64,000 nucleotides of DNA from NCBI RefSeq assembly GCF_018499875.1, contig NZ_JAHBAY010000006.1, forward strand, positions 124,001 to 188,000, given 5' to 3'. The notes under the pieces are model-generated. The model did no database searches and was not told the DNA's origin. It saw nothing but the letters and a program-made list of their open reading frames with translations. Shown here one piece after another: positions 7,209 to 17,648 of the stretch; within the stretch, counting starts at the first letter, position 1, and every line of letters begins with the position of its first letter. A program made the translations under genes and the position numbers. The DNA comes from Kineosporia corallincola (GTDB lineage: Bacteria; Actinomycetota; Actinomycetes; Actinomycetales; Kineosporiaceae).

Positions 7209-10200
7209 GTGCGGCACGTGCGCGGTCTGCCGGAGGAGTTGACCCGGGACGGCGTGTCTCCACTGGCGGACGTCGAGAAGCTCGTCGTCGAAGGCCGGTA
7301 CGGGCGCGCTGATCTCGCCCTTCGGCGACTCGAGGCGCTGATCCCGAGCCTGGCCCAGACGGCCGACGACGAGACGTTGCTGCTCGCCCTGTACGGCCGG
7401 GCGGTGCTGCTGCGCAGGCTGGGCGGGGGGCACCAGACCGCCATCGCCGCCTGCGACGTGCTGGAACGCGCGGCGCACGAGCGCCAGGCCGGGCTGTGGG
7501 CCGCCATCGCCTGCGCCACCCGCGCGCAGTTCCGCGTCGACTCCGGCGACATCGGCGGCGCCACCTCCGACCTGGCCCGGGCCGACTCCGCACTGGCCGG
7601 CGACGACCTCACCGACGACGGCGGCTACCGGCTGCTGAACGGTCTGGCCGTGGTCTACGCCGGGCTGCGGTTGCAGGACCGCGCCGACGAGATGCGCACC
7701 CGCATCGACCACCACGTCTCCTCGCGTAGCACTCTCGACCAGGCCGAGCACTGGGCCACCTGGGCCACCGAACTCGCCGCCCGGGCGATGGAACCGCTGG
7801 CCGGCGGCGCGCAGGACCCGCAGCAAGAACTCATGAGCCGCGCGGTCGAGCTGGCCGCCAAGGTCGACGGGCTCCAGGACGACGCGGTGCCCGGCACCCT
7901 GCGCCGCGGCGCGAACGGCGTGCGTGCCCTGGCCGCCGCCTACCGCGGCCGGCCGTCCGAGGCGCTGCGCCTGCTCGGCCCCGACGCCTTCGGCAACGTC
8001 GGCGACCTGCCCGCCGCCGAGCGGCAGATCGTGTCGCTGGCCGCGATGCGCGCCCACGCCCTGGTCGGCTCGCTGGCCACCGCCCGCAGCCTCGACGACT
8101 CCGCGATCACGCCGCCGGCCACGCTGCCCAACCTGGTGCTCGAGGTCTGCCGCACCCGGGAACGGCTCTGGCTGGAGACCTACGCCAACGGTGAGGTCGT
8201 GCCGGTGCTGCACCGGATGACCGAGCTGCTGGTCCGGCTCGGCTGGCGCGGCATGGACCTGGTCGCCGACACCGCCCGTCAGGCGCTGGAGCACCAGGCC
8301 CTGCGCACCGAGAGCCGCACCGACGCCCTCACCGGGGTCGGCAACCGCCTCGCCCTCGACGAGGAGCTACGCCAGATTCTGCGGTTCGGGCCGCTGCCAC
8401 TCGCCCTGATCCTGGTCGACGTCGACCACTTCAAAGAGATCAACGACCGCTTCACCCACGTCGTGGCCGACGAGGTGCTGCGCCGGGTCGCCGCCAGTCT
8501 GTCGCTCCAGCTGCGCACCGACGACCAGCTGCTGCGTTACAGCGGCGACGAGTTCGTCGTGCTGCTGCCCGGCACCGGCGACGAAGAGGCCAACGCGGTG
8601 GCCGAGCGCATGCGGGTCGCGGTCGACGCCCGCCCCTGGAACGAGCTGGCCGACGGCCTCGACGTGAGCATCATGACCGGTGTCGCGGCCGTCTGGTCGC
8701 TGTCCGGGCGGCGCCCCGACGCCGATGCCGAGAAGCTGTTCCGCCGCGCCGACGAGCGGTTGCAGGCGGCCAAGCGGGAGCGCCCGGAAGACCAGGAGAG
8801 CCGGTCCCACTTCACCGCGCCCACCAGTCGCTGGGACGACGACAACGCCGACGACGTGGCCGCGGTCTCGATGCCGCCCACGCCCAGCCGTGCGCTCGGT
8901 GCCGAGGTGATCGGGCCGCACAGCCGTCCCGGTTCGCGGCCCGCCCCGGCCCAGGGCCTGAACGGTGGCCGGCGCGCCACCGACCCGGAGTTCGACGCCG
9001 GCACCGACGAGGCACCCACCGGCGCGCGCGTCCCGGTCAACGGCGTGACTCCGAGCCTGCCGCCCGCCGGTGACCCGTCGCTCGCCGAGCTCGCCGACCA
9101 CCAGCCTGTGGACGACGTGAGCCCCGGCACCGGTCACCACCGTCATGCCGGTGCGGCGTCGTCGTCCACGTCCCGTCCCGCCGGGGGCGACACCGCACGA
9201 GGGTCGGCCGGTCCCACACCGGCCGGCGGCACGCGGCGTTCCCGTCGCGCCGCCCGCGGGGCCGAGGCGGCCGCCGCGCTCAACGGTGTCGCGAGCAGCG
9301 CGATGAACGGGGTGTCGGCCGACGATCAGGCCGCGCGGGCGGCCAGGGCGGCGGCCGAGGAGGCGGCGCGGCAGGCCGCCGAGGCGCACGAGCGGGAGCA
9401 GGCCCGGGCCGAGGCCGAGCGGGAGACCGCGGAGCGGGCCGCCCGGGAACGCGTGGAGCGGGCCCGGATCGAGCGGGAGGCTCGCGAGCGCGCCGAGACG
9501 GAGCGTCGCGAGCAGGAGGAGCGCGAGCGGCAGGCCGAGGCCCGCCGCCTGGCCGAGCAGGCCGAGCGGGAGCGCCGTGAGGCCGAGGCCCGTGCCGAGG
9601 CGGAGCGCCGGGAGCGGGAGCGCCAGGAGGCGTTCGCCCGGGCCGAGGCTGAGCGGCTGGAACGTGAGCGGATCGAGGCGGAACGCCGCGAGGCCGAACG
9701 GCTGGAGCGCGAGCGGATCGAGACCGAGCGCCGTGAGCGCCTGGAGCGGGAACGCGTCGAGGCCGAGCGCCGGGAGCGGGAGCGCAAGGAACGCGAACGT
9801 ATCGAGGCCCAGCGCCGTGAGCGTGAACGGCTGGAGCGGGAGCGCATCGAGCGAGAGCGTCTCGAGGCGGAACGCCTTGAGGCACAACGTGTCGAGGCAG
9901 CGCGTGTCGAGGCAGCGCGTCTTGAGGCCGAGCGGCTCGAGGCGGAGCGTCGCGAACGCGAACGCCAGGAGGCGGAGCGCCGCGAGCGGGAGCGCCTGGA
10001 GCGTGAGCGCATCGAGGCCGAGCGTCGCGAGCGCGAACGTGTGGAACGTGAGCGCAAGGAAGCCGAGGCCCGCGCCAAGGCCGAGGCGGAACGCATCGAA
10101 CGGCTGGAGCGCGAGCGCAAGGAGGCCGAGGCCCGCGCCAAGGCTGAGGCCGAACGCATCGAGGCCGAACGCATCGAGGCGGAGCGGGTCGAGGCCGAGC

Positions 10201-11336
10201 GCGTCGCCGCGGAGAAGGCCGAGAAGGCCGAGAAGGAGCGCCTGGAGAAGGAGCGCAAGGAGGCCCTCGCCAAGGCGGAGGCCGAGCGGCTGGAACGTCA
10301 GCGCATCGAGCGCGAGCGCCGTATCCACGAGGCGCGCGAACGTGCCGCCGCGGCCCGCCGGGAACGCGAGACCCGCGAGCGGGCCGAGCGCGAGGAGGCC
10401 GAGAAGGCCGCCCGCGAGCAGGCCGCCCGTGAGGAGGCGGAGCGCCAGCGGCTCGAAGAAGTACGCCGGGCCGCCGAGGAGATCCGCCGCGAGGCCTACG
10501 AGCGAGCCGCCAAGCTGGCCGCGTCGGCATCCACGTCGACCGGTAGCTGGCCCACCGTGCAGGGCCCGAACACCGGCAGCTGGATGATGCCCGGCGCCGC
10601 GGCCGTCGAGTCGCCGACCACCCCGTCGGCACCGGCGCTGCCGAGCCGCGAGCAGACCGAGTCGGAACGCCGCTTCCAGGAGGCGGCGGCCAGCATCTAC
10701 CGGCCCGACCCCAACCTGGGTCCGTCGACCGAGACCATCCGCGCCCTCAGCGACCCGCTGAACGACCCGCTGCCCGGCTCGTCGTCGGCCGCCTTCGGCG
10801 GTTCCGGCAGCCCGGGCAACTCCGTCAGCCCGGCCGGCTCCGGCCGCCCGGCTTCGAGCAGCGGCTACCCGGGCTACGGCTCCGGCTACCCGTCGCCGCC
10901 CGCTCCGAGCACCCCGCCCGCTCCGAGCACGCCGGTGTCCTCCGGCCCGTCGTCGTCCGGTTACTCCGGTGACGCGTTCGGCAGCTACCCGGGCGGTTCG
11001 TCGTCGTACACGTCGTCCTCCCCGGCTGCCCCGCCGTCCGGCTACCCCTCGCCGTACAGCAACACCCCCGACGAGCCGGAGACCCCGTGGCGCCCGGCCG
11101 CGGAGCAGCCCTGGGGCGGTGACCGGCCCGGCAGCTCGCCGACCGGTTACGCCGGTGCGCGCGGTTCCGGGGGTGCTTCCACCGGCTGGCCCGACGAAGA
11201 CGAGATCGACGTGCGCGAGAAGCAGTCGGACCAGCTGCCCGGCACCGGCCGTCGCGATCCCCTGGGCCCGCCCACCTCGCGCCAGGCGATCATCGACCTC
11301 TCGGCCCGCCGCCGGCATCGCAGCTCTCAGGACTGA
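7209..11336 (+). CDS. GGDEF (diguanylate cyclase) protein with very long Glu/Arg-rich helix
   Basis: A 1375-residue protein with four visible parts. Residues 1-360 are helical and TPR-like. Residues about 370-530 are a GGDEF domain starting DALTGVGNR, with active-site motif SGDEF (445-449), metal Asp in LVDVDHF, and an RTDD (436-439) placed five residues before the motif, which fits the product-inhibition I-site. After a disordered linker, residues about 705-1105 are almost only Glu, Arg, Ala and Leu ([14 protein letters not shown] pattern). The tail (1105-1375) is Pro/Ser/Gly/Tyr-rich and ends basic. It probably makes cyclic di-GMP. The start is a GTG at 7209, with another GTG three codons on. 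No signal peptide or membrane helix is seen. Confidence 0.9.
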   Translation: MRHVRGLPEELTRDGVSPLADVEKLVVEGRYGRADLALRRLEALIPSLAQTADDETLLLALYGRAVLLRRLGGGHQTAIAACDVLERAAHERQAGLWAAIACATRAQFRVDSGDIGGATSDLARADSALAGDDLTDDGGYRLLNGLAVVYAGLRLQDRADEMRTRIDHHVSSRSTLDQAEHWATWATELAARAMEPLAGGAQDPQQELMSRAVELAAKVDGLQDDAVPGTLRRGANGVRALAAAYRGRPSEALRLLGPDAFGNVGDLPAAERQIVSLAAMRAHALVGSLATARSLDDSAITPPATLPNLVLEVCRTRERLWLETYANGEVVPVLHRMTELLVRLGWRGMDLVADTARQALEHQALRTESRTDALTGVGNRLALDEELRQILRFGPLPLALILVDVDHFKEINDRFTHVVADEVLRRVAASLSLQLRTDDQLLRYSGDEFVVLLPGTGDEEANAVAERMRVAVDARPWNELADGLDVSIMTGVAAVWSLSGRRPDADAEKLFRRADERLQAAKRERPEDQESRSHFTAPTSRWDDDNADDVAAVSMPPTPSRALGAEVIGPHSRPGSRPAPAQGLNGGRRATDPEFDAGTDEAPTGARVPVNGVTPSLPPAGDPSLAELADHQPVDDVSPGTGHHRHAGAASSSTSRPAGGDTARGSAGPTPAGGTRRSRRAARGAEAAAALNGVASSAMNGVSADDQAARAARAAAEEAARQAAEAHEREQARAEAERETAERAARERVERARIEREARERAETERREQEERERQAEARRLAEQAERERREAEARAEAERRERERQEAFARAEAERLERERIEAERREAERLERERIETERRERLERERVEAERRERERKERERIEAQRRERERLERERIERERLEAERLEAQRVEAARVEAARLEAERLEAERRERERQEAERRERERLERERIEAERRERERVERERKEAEARAKAEAERIERLERERKEAEARAKAEAERIEAERIEAERVEAERVAAEKAEKAEKERLEKERKEALAKAEAERLERQRIERERRIHEARERAAAARRERETRERAEREEAEKAAREQAAREEAERQRLEEVRRAAEEIRREAYERAAKLAASASTSTGSWPTVQGPNTGSWMMPGAAAVESPTTPSAPALPSREQTESERRFQEAAASIYRPDPNLGPSTETIRALSDPLNDPLPGSSSAAFGGSGSPGNSVSPAGSGRPASSSGYPGYGSGYPSPPAPSTPPAPSTPVSSGPSSSGYSGDAFGSYPGGSSSYTSSSPAAPPSGYPSPYSNTPDEPETPWRPAAEQPWGGDRPGSSPTGYAGARGSGGASTGWPDEDEIDVREKQSDQLPGTGRRDPLGPPTSRQAIIDLSARRRHRSSQD

Positions 11337-11393
11337 CCCAAGACCGACCCGGCACTCACCTGGGAACGACCCAGGACCGACCCGGCACTCACC
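11335..11393. repeat. Two direct copies of a 26-bp sequence just after the GGDEF stop codon
   Basis: Positions 11335-11360 and 11368-11393 are the same 26 bases with one mismatch, at a 33-bp period; the core is ACCGACCCGGCACTCACC. The first copy begins within the TGA of the GGDEF gene. There is no hairpin or T-run, so this does not look like a terminator. It is the left edge of a repeat-rich non-coding stretch. Confidence 0.8.
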
Positions 11394-12370
11394 CGTACCG
11401 CCCTGCCGCATCAGGTCTTTCGCGCGCCATGGTGACGGTGAACGGTCACGCCCGGATCCTCGTGCGCCACTCCGCGGTCGGCGATTCAGCGCCCCAGCAG
11501 CCGCTCGCCGTAGCCGGGTTCACCGAGTCACCGGGTTCATCGGGCTTACCGGGTCGCCAGGTTCATTGGGGGCGCCAGGTTCACTGGGGGGCGCCGGGGT
11601 CGCCAGGTTCACGGGGTCCTCAGGCCCACCGAGTCACCAGCCCTACTGGGACGCCAGGCCCACCGGGACGCCAAGCTCACCGAGTCACCAGGCTCACCGG
11701 GACGCCGGGCTCACCGAGTCACCGGGGCCCACCGAGTCACCGGGGCCCACCGAGTCGCCGGGGCCCACCGAGTCACCGGGGCCCACCGAGTCGCCAGCCC
11801 CACGGGGACGCCAGGGCCACCGAGTCACCAGGCCCACGGGGCCACCAGGTCCACCAGGACGACGACCCGCGTACCCGACTGCCCGGCCGTGAACCTGCAC
11901 CGGCCGTGACCCTGCACCGGCCGACCGCACGCTCACGGCAACCGCACCGCACCTTCCGGTTGCCCGCGCCCCGGCCGGGCAGCCGACTTCCTCCCCCGAC
12001 CCGCCCGGAAGACCACCACACCCGCTCCCCCGGCCCCGGGCGTCCCTCATGCTCATCCGGATTCGCCTGTCCACTTGCCTCGGCGAACGCTCGATGCACT
12101 CTACAGGTGCGCAAAAGGGCATATTGCGCTCTAATCACTCTTTGATTAAGCCTATGCGTGAGCACGATGTGACGGTGCGGAACGAAGCGCGGAACGAAGC
12201 GGGGGACGCGATGCGGACGGTCGCGCGCACGGCGATGACAGTGGTGACGGTGACAGTGGTGTCCCCGCGTGGACTGGCCGACCCGCGGGCGCGTCGTGGT
12301 TGACGTGCGCATCCCTGCCACCCGGAGCAGTACGGAGTTCGGCGACGGCGACGGGCGGAATCGAGACCTG
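11394..12370. other. Repeat-rich stretch with no convincing gene
   Basis: Nearly 1 kb between the GGDEF gene and the next credible start. From 11510 to 11870 it is built from loosely repeated CACCGAGTCACC and GCCAGGTTCAC words, with five tidy 18-bp units at 11711-11800. Several reading frames stay open through it because the unit is a multiple of three, giving collagen-like Gly-Pro texts on both strands, but none has a normal start, ribosome site or typical codon use. Near 12110-12160 the DNA becomes clearly AT-richer, which would suit a promoter. At 12177-12202 a GGAACGAAGCG word is doubled. Confidence 0.6.
11711..11800. repeat. 18-bp tandem repeat, five units
   Basis: Five head-to-tail 18-bp units, consensus CCACCGAGTCACCGGGGC, at 11711, 11729, 11747, 11765 and 11783; units three and five have GTCGCC in place of GTCACC. 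Flanking sequence from about 11510 to 11870 contains decayed versions of the same words. Translated, a unit gives GPTESP in one frame. Confidence 0.9.
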
Positions 12371-12781
12371 ATGACAGAGCAGCAGACCAGCGGCAGCCGA
12401 CTCGACACCTCCCAGCCCGACCGGTCAAAGGCATCGGCGCGCAACCAATCCCAGACCCCGCGCACACCCGTCAACCCCCACCCCCCGGTGCAGTGGACCG
12501 GGCGGCTGGAGTTCGACCTGACCGACAGCCGAGGGTGGCGGGTCGGCACGATCGAGGTGGTCGTGCGCATCGACACCGTGACCCTCTGGTACGGCAACCG
12601 CACGCTCGCGGTCATGCACCGGGAATCGTTCAAGCACTGGCTGATGCGGCCGGTGGTGCCGTTCGAGTTCGACGACGTGGTCTGGTACATGCAGGGCACC
12701 ACCACCTGCCTGACCATCGACGGCGCCAACTCCTACGCAGTGCCCGACCCGATCGTCGACCACCTGTTCGCGGTGGCCTGA
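12371..12781 (+). CDS. Conserved actinobacterial protein of unknown function
   Basis: A 136-residue protein if started at the ATG at 12371 (MTEQQTSGSR); an upstream in-frame extension to 12269 looks unnatural. The first 45 residues are polar and disordered. The rest is a compact beta-rich domain with WTGRLEFDLTDS, a DTVTLWYGNRTLAVMHRE segment, a WLMRPVVPFEFDDVVWY segment and a closing NSYAVPDPIVDHL helix. There is no signal peptide or membrane helix. It converges on dapE, with 8 nt between the two stops. I do not recognise a named family; the well-formed hydrophobic pattern and codon use argue it is real. Confidence 0.75.
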   Translation: MTEQQTSGSRLDTSQPDRSKASARNQSQTPRTPVNPHPPVQWTGRLEFDLTDSRGWRVGTIEVVVRIDTVTLWYGNRTLAVMHRESFKHWLMRPVVPFEFDDVVWYMQGTTTCLTIDGANSYAVPDPIVDHLFAVA

Positions 12782-12789
12782 GCCGCGTC

Positions 12790-13869
12790 TCAGGCGAGCA
12801 GGTAGCGGCGCAGCGCGTCCAGGCAGGTGGTCAGATCGCTGACCGGGCACCGCTCGTCGTCCTTGTGCGCGAGTGACGGATCGCCCGGGCCGAAGTTCAC
12901 GGCCGGCACGCCGAGCGTGGAGAACAGCGCCACGTCGGTCCAGCCGTACTTCGGGCCCGGGGTTCCGCCCACCGCCGCCACGAAACCGGCTGCCACCGGC
13001 GCGTTCAGGCCGGGGCGGGCGGCGGGCGAGGCATCGGTCACGGTGATCTCGAACCCGGCGAACAGATCGCGCAGATGCGCCTCGGCCTGCTCCAGCGTCT
13101 TGTCGGGGGCGAAGCGGTAGTTGACCAGCACGCTGCACCGGTCCGGGATCACGTTGCCGGCGATCCCGCCGGAGATCCCGACCGCGTTCAGCCCCTCCCG
13201 GTACACCAGGCCGTCCACCTCGATCTGCTGTGCCGCATACCGATTGAGGACGTCGAGAACCTGCCCGGCGTGGTGAATCGCGTTCGACCCCATCCACGAC
13301 CGGGCGGAATGGGCGGCGGTGCCGGTGGTCGTCACCTCGATCCGCATCGTGCCCTGGCAGCCTCCCTCGACCACCGCCGAGGTCGGTTCGCCGAGCACCG
13401 CGAAGTCGGCCCGCAGGAGCTCGGGGCGGGTGCGGGAGAGGCGGCCCAGCCCGTTGCGGACGGCCTCGATCTCCTCGCAGTCGTAGAACACGTAGGTGAC
13501 GTCGCGGGTCGGCTCGGGCACCCCGGCGGCCAGGGCCAGCGCGACCGCCACCCCACCCTTCATGTCGACCGTGCCCCGGCCGTGGATCACCCCGTCGACG
13601 GTGCGGGTGGGCAGGTTGCCGGCGATCGGCACGGTGTCGATGTGCCCGGCGAGCACCACCCGCTCGGCCCGGCCCAGGTGGGTACGGGCGATCACGCAGT
13701 GCCCGTCGCGGATCACCTCGAGGTGCGGGTAGCCGCGCAGCGCGGCCTCGATCGCGTCGGCGATGACCTGCTCGTCACCGCTGACCGAGGGGATGTCGCA
13801 CAGCGCCCGGGTGAGATCGGCGATGTCTCCGGTCAGGTCGAGCCGAACCGGGGCAGCCGCGTCAGTCAT
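12790..13869 (-). CDS. dapE: Succinyl-diaminopimelate desuccinylase
   Basis: Zinc-dependent M20-family amidohydrolase that removes succinate from N-succinyl-LL-diaminopimelate, the step before LL-DAP in lysine and peptidoglycan-precursor synthesis. Metal and catalytic motifs are present: GHIDTV (75-80), [10 protein letters not shown] (98-107) and the catalytic Glu pair E132-E133 in YDCEEIEAV. The start is taken at the ATG at 13869 ([10 protein letters not shown]), six codons inside the longest frame, matching family N-termini. It is divergent from dapD across 140 nt, so the two succinylase-branch genes likely share a regulatory region. About 359 residues, the usual length. Confidence 0.94.
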   Translation of the reverse strand: MTDAAAPVRLDLTGDIADLTRALCDIPSVSGDEQVIADAIEAALRGYPHLEVIRDGHCVIARTHLGRAERVVLAGHIDTVPIAGNLPTRTVDGVIHGRGTVDMKGGVAVALALAAGVPEPTRDVTYVFYDCEEIEAVRNGLGRLSRTRPELLRADFAVLGEPTSAVVEGGCQGTMRIEVTTTGTAAHSARSWMGSNAIHHAGQVLDVLNRYAAQQIEVDGLVYREGLNAVGISGGIAGNVIPDRCSVLVNYRFAPDKTLEQAEAHLRDLFAGFEITVTDASPAARPGLNAPVAAGFVAAVGGTPGPKYGWTDVALFSTLGVPAVNFGPGDPSLAHKDDERCPVSDLTTCLDALRRYLLA

Positions 13870-14009
13870 GCCCGTGACCCTACCCACCCAGCCCTACCCC
13901 AAGCCCCTCCCACCCGGGAAGACGCCCCCAGCACGGCAAAACGTGAGGTCGGATGCAGTGATCATGCCGCGGTCCGGAGCGGACAGGCACCGCCCTTAGG
14001 ATGCTGGGC

Positions 14010-15029
14010 ATGACCGAGGCAAGTTCCACGTCCCCCGTTACCCCGTCCTCTTCCCGCCTGGCCTGGGGTTATGGCCTGGCCAGCAGCACCGAGGCCGGGG
14101 TCGTGCTGGACACCTGGTTCCCGGCGCCGCAGCTCGGCGAGGCACCGGAAGACAGCCCCTACGCCGTCCCCGCCGACCTGGCCTCGCTGGAGGGCACCGA
14201 CCCGCACCGCAAGGTCCGGCTGCACGTGGTGCGCACGGTCATCGACCTGGACGCCGAGCCGAAGGACACCCCGGACGCCTACCTGCGTCTGCACCTGCTC
14301 TCGCACCGCCTGGTCAAACCCAACACGATCAACCTGACCGGCATCTTCGGCGCGCTGCCGAACGTGGTGTGGACCAACCACGGCCCCTGCCCGGCCGACG
14401 ACTTCGAGGCCACCCGCCTGCGCATCCGGGCCGGCGGCGGCCCGGGCACCCGGGTCGAGGTGACCGGCGTGGACAAGTTCCCGCGGATGACCGACTACGT
14501 GCTGCCCACCGGTGTGCGCATCGCCGACGCCAGCCGCGTGCGCCTGGGCGCCCACCTGGCCGAGGGCACCACCGTGATGCACGAGGGCTTCGTCAACTTC
14601 AACGCCGGCACGGTCGGCCACTCGATGGTCGAGGGCCGGATCTCGCAGGGCGTCGTGGTCGGTGAGGGCTCCGACATCGGCGGCGGCGCGTCGATCATGG
14701 GCACGCTCTCCGGCGGCGGCAAGGAGGTCGTCTCGATCGGCGAGCGCTGCCTGCTGGGCGCGAACGCCGGCCTGGGCATCAGCCTGGGCGACGACAGCAT
14801 CGTCGAGGCGGGGCTCTACCTGACGGCCGGCACCAAGGTGCTGCTGCTGACCGACCCGAAGACCGGCGCCCGCGCGGAGAACCCGCAGCTGATCAAGGCC
14901 CGTGAGCTGTCCGGCGCCACCGGCGTGCTGTTCCGCCGCAACTCGGTCACCGGCGCCGTCGAGGCCCTGGCCCGCACCGGCGGCTCGTTCTCGTTCGAGC
15001 TGAACGCCGCGCTGCACGCCAACGCCTGA
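14010..15029 (+). CDS. dapD: Tetrahydrodipicolinate N-succinyltransferase (actinobacterial type)
   Basis: Transfers succinyl from succinyl-CoA to tetrahydrodipicolinate in the DAP pathway; a trimer with a left-handed beta-helix. The long hexapeptide-repeat region is visible from about residue 160 to 290 ([20 protein letters not shown], then [20 protein letters not shown], then [19 protein letters not shown]). The 339-residue length and the N-terminal domain ([20 protein letters not shown]) are those of the Mycobacterium-type enzyme rather than the shorter E. coli form. The start is the ATG at 14010, with an ATG three codons earlier as the alternative. Substrate flow runs DapD to DapC to DapE, all encoded in this window. 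Confidence 0.94.
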   Translation: MTEASSTSPVTPSSSRLAWGYGLASSTEAGVVLDTWFPAPQLGEAPEDSPYAVPADLASLEGTDPHRKVRLHVVRTVIDLDAEPKDTPDAYLRLHLLSHRLVKPNTINLTGIFGALPNVVWTNHGPCPADDFEATRLRIRAGGGPGTRVEVTGVDKFPRMTDYVLPTGVRIADASRVRLGAHLAEGTTVMHEGFVNFNAGTVGHSMVEGRISQGVVVGEGSDIGGGASIMGTLSGGGKEVVSIGERCLLGANAGLGISLGDDSIVEAGLYLTAGTKVLLLTDPKTGARAENPQLIKARELSGATGVLFRRNSVTGAVEALARTGGSFSFELNAALHANA

Positions 15030-15072
15030 AACACGTCACGGCAAGGGAGTTCCACCTCCGGGGAGGAAGGGC

Positions 15073-16185
15073 ATGACCGACATCGACCCCACCCGTCCCG
15101 TTCCCTCCGGCGGCCCGAGAGCCGGCACACCGCGGCAGGAACGGCCCGGCAACCGGTACGGCCGCACCCAGCCGATGCGGGCGGGGCGGCCGGGCGGCAC
15201 CGAAAAGCCCTACGACGAACAGCCCTACGAAGACCAGCCCCACGACCGTGAACCGGGTAACCAGATGGGCCGCACGCGTAAGACCAGGAAGCGCAACCCC
15301 TTCCGCGGCCTCCTGGTCGCGCTCACGGTGATCCTGGTGACCGCCGGGATCGCCGTGGGCGGGGCCTGGTTCTGGTTGCAGGGGGCGGTCGGCCCGGTGA
15401 CGATCCGCGAGATCTGCACCGGCGAGTTCACCGACGGCTCCAGCCACACCCTGGAGACCGACCAGGCGAACAACGCGGCGATCATCACCGCGGTCGCCGA
15501 GAAGCGCGACTTCCCGGTGCGGGCGGCCACGATCGCCGTGGCCACCGCCATCCAGGAGTCCAAGCTGCGCAACATCACCTACGGCGACCGTGACTCCGTG
15601 GGCCTGTTCCAGCAGCGTCCCTCGCAGGGCTGGGGCACCAAGGAAGAGCTGCTCGACCCGATCTACGCCACCAACGCGTTCTACGACGAGCTGGAGAAGA
15701 TCGGCGATCTCGACGAGCTGACCATCACCGAGGCCGCGCAGAAGGTGCAGCGTTCCGCCTACCCGGAGGCCTACGCCGACCACGAGCCGGAGGCCCGCAT
15801 GGTGGTCTCCCCGCTGGCCGGCTACTCCCCCGGCGGCTGGAACTGCATCCTGCGGGAAGACGACGAGCTGACCGCCGAGACCCCGGGCGACAACGGCCTC
15901 ACCACCCGCGCCGAGAGTGTGAAGGCGGCGGCGAAAGAGGAACTGGGCCGGAACAAGTCGACCGTCGACGCGGCCGGCACCGGGCTGACCTTCTCGGTCC
16001 CGGCCGACACCGACGACCGGTACGCCTGGGCCATGGCGTCCTGGGCCCTGGGCCGGGCCGACGAGCTCGGGGTGCGTCAGGTGGCTCTGGCCGGGCACCG
16101 CTGGGACCGCGCCACGTCCAGCGACGGCTGGGTGGCGGTGGACACCGGGCTGAGCGCGCGCGAGGTCGAGATCACGGTGTACTGA
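15073..16185 (+). CDS. Membrane-anchored lysozyme-fold (lytic transglycosylase-like) protein
   Basis: A 370-residue protein with a polar N-terminus, a basic patch (RTRKTRKRNPF, about 70-80) and one membrane helix (about 81-103), so the rest is outside. The external domain has features of the lysozyme/transglycosylase fold: ATAIQESKLRN with the likely catalytic Glu, GDRDSVGLFQQRPSQGWG, and DPIYATNAFYDEL. Relatives are often mislabelled as heavy-metal or cobalt transporters in actinomycete genomes. It likely acts on or binds peptidoglycan. It begins 43 nt after dapD on the same strand, so it may share that transcript. The cleavage activity itself is inferred. Confidence 0.8.
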   Translation: MTDIDPTRPVPSGGPRAGTPRQERPGNRYGRTQPMRAGRPGGTEKPYDEQPYEDQPHDREPGNQMGRTRKTRKRNPFRGLLVALTVILVTAGIAVGGAWFWLQGAVGPVTIREICTGEFTDGSSHTLETDQANNAAIITAVAEKRDFPVRAATIAVATAIQESKLRNITYGDRDSVGLFQQRPSQGWGTKEELLDPIYATNAFYDELEKIGDLDELTITEAAQKVQRSAYPEAYADHEPEARMVVSPLAGYSPGGWNCILREDDELTAETPGDNGLTTRAESVKAAAKEELGRNKSTVDAAGTGLTFSVPADTDDRYAWAMASWALGRADELGVRQVALAGHRWDRATSSDGWVAVDTGLSAREVEITVY

Positions 16186-16229
16186 GGGCCGAAGGCCGCG
16201 CGTGGAGCGGTCTTTCGTCGTCCACCAAC

Positions 16230-16270
16230 AAGAAGCCCGGTGATCGGACCCAACGATCACCGGGCTTCTT
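16230..16270. terminator. Bidirectional intrinsic terminator
   Basis: Perfect 17-bp inverted repeat (arms 16230-16246 and 16254-16270, AAGAAGCCCGGTGATCG) around a 7-nt loop, placed between two convergent genes. T-rich ends on both strands suit termination of the lysozyme-fold gene and of gltA. Confidence 0.92.
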
Positions 16271-16285
16271 CGGTGGAACTGACGC

Positions 16286-17581
16286 TCAGCGCTCGCCGAG
16301 GTCCAGGTAGGGGCGCTCGGTGGCGCCGATGTAGACCTGGCGCGGACGCCCGATCTTGGTCTGCTTGTCGTCGGTCATCTCGCGCCACTGCGCGATCCAG
16401 CCGGGCAGACGGCCGAGGGCGAACAGCACCGTGAACATCTTGGTCGGGAAACCCATCGCCTTGTAGATGAGGCCCGTGTAGAAGTCCACGTTCGGGTACA
16501 GCTTGCGCTCGATGAAATAGTCGTCGTTGAGCGCGATCTCCTCGAGCCGCAGGGCGATCTCGAGCAGCGGGTCGTCGACGCCGAGCCCGCGCAGGATGTC
16601 GTCGGCGGTCTTCTTGATGATCGCCGCGCGGGGGTCGTAGTTCTTGTACACGCGGTGGCCGAAGCCCATCAGCCGGACGCCGCCCTCGCGGTTCTTCACC
16701 TTGTTCATGAAGGTGTCGGGGCCGTCGGGAGAACGCTGGATCTCTTCCAGCATCTCCAGCACCGCCGAGTTCGCGCCGCCGTGCAGCGGACCGGAGAGCG
16801 CGTGGATGCCGGCCGAGACCGAGGCGAACAGGTTGGCCTGGCCGGAGCCGACCAGCCGGACCGTGGACGTCGAACAGTTCTGCTCGTGGTCTGCGTGCAG
16901 AATGAACAGCAGGTCAAGGGCTTTCGCCAGAACCGGGTCGACGTCGTAGGGCTCGGCCGGGAACCCGAAGGTCATCCGCAGGAAGTTCTCCACCAGGCCC
17001 TGCGAGTTGTCCGGGTAGAGCAGCGGCTGACCGACCGACCGCTTGTAGGCGTAGGCCGCGATCGTGGGCAGCTTGGCGAGCAGACGCGTGGTGGCCAGCT
17101 CGACCTGGTCGTGGTCGCGGATGCTGAGGCTGTCCGGGTAGAACGTGCCCAGTGCCGAGACCGCCGCCGACAGCACCGGCATCGGGTGCGCGTCGCGGGG
17201 GAAACCGTCGAAGAAGTTCTTGAAGTCCTCGTGCAGCAGGGTGTGCCGCTGAATCCGGGTGGTGAAGTCTTCCAGCTGGGCCGCCGTCGGCAGCTCGCCG
17301 TAGATCAGCAGGTAACTGACCTCGATGAACGAGGACTTCTCCGCCAGCTCGGCGATCGGATAACCGCGGTAGCGCAGGATTCCCGCGTCGCCGTCGATGT
17401 ACGTGATCGCGGAGGTGCAGGACGCCGTGTTGGTGAAACCCGGGTCCAAGGTGACGTAACCGGTCGTGGAGAGGAGGGAGGCGACACTGAAACCGGATCC
17501 ACCTTCGGTGGCCCGGGTCACTCCCAGGTCGAGTTCGCCGCCTGGGTAGTTCAGGGTGATCTGATCAGATCCGTCGGACAT
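16286..17581 (-). CDS. gltA: Citrate synthase
   Basis: Condenses acetyl-CoA and oxaloacetate to citrate in the TCA cycle. Active-site histidines are H267 in GPLHGGAN and H309 in GFGHRVYKNYDPR; LHADHEQNCSTSTVRLVGS (228-246) and NVDFYTG with the catalytic Asp follow the hexameric type II pattern. Length 431 is normal for that type. The start is the ATG at 17581 (MSDGSDQITLNYPGGELDLG), with GGGAG upstream; the frame is open a further 50 codons but that part has no citrate synthase character. Confidence 0.96.
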   Translation of the reverse strand: MSDGSDQITLNYPGGELDLGVTRATEGGSGFSVASLLSTTGYVTLDPGFTNTASCTSAITYIDGDAGILRYRGYPIAELAEKSSFIEVSYLLIYGELPTAAQLEDFTTRIQRHTLLHEDFKNFFDGFPRDAHPMPVLSAAVSALGTFYPDSLSIRDHDQVELATTRLLAKLPTIAAYAYKRSVGQPLLYPDNSQGLVENFLRMTFGFPAEPYDVDPVLAKALDLLFILHADHEQNCSTSTVRLVGSGQANLFASVSAGIHALSGPLHGGANSAVLEMLEEIQRSPDGPDTFMNKVKNREGGVRLMGFGHRVYKNYDPRAAIIKKTADDILRGLGVDDPLLEIALRLEEIALNDDYFIERKLYPNVDFYTGLIYKAMGFPTKMFTVLFALGRLPGWIAQWREMTDDKQTKIGRPRQVYIGATERPYLDLGER

Positions 17582-17648
17582 GAAGACGCTCCCACGCTGG
17601 TGTCTGGGTCCAGGGTCTATCGACCGGGTGTCTCGGGGACACACGGCC

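Noticed and set aside
8367-11411. Minus-strand open frame of about 1000 codons opposite the GGDEF gene
   Set aside because: It exists because Glu/Arg-rich codons on the plus strand read as Leu/Ala/Pro on the other; it has no domain, and the plus-strand frame has clear motifs.
10969-11892. Collagen-like plus-strand frame across the 18-bp repeats
   Set aside because: It starts inside the GGDEF gene in another frame, and the periodic text follows from the DNA repeat. No ribosome site.
11694-12122. Minus-strand frame with GDSVGP repeats
   Set aside because: Also a by-product of the repeat. It has a plausible ATG at 12122 but no recognisable protein outside the repeat.
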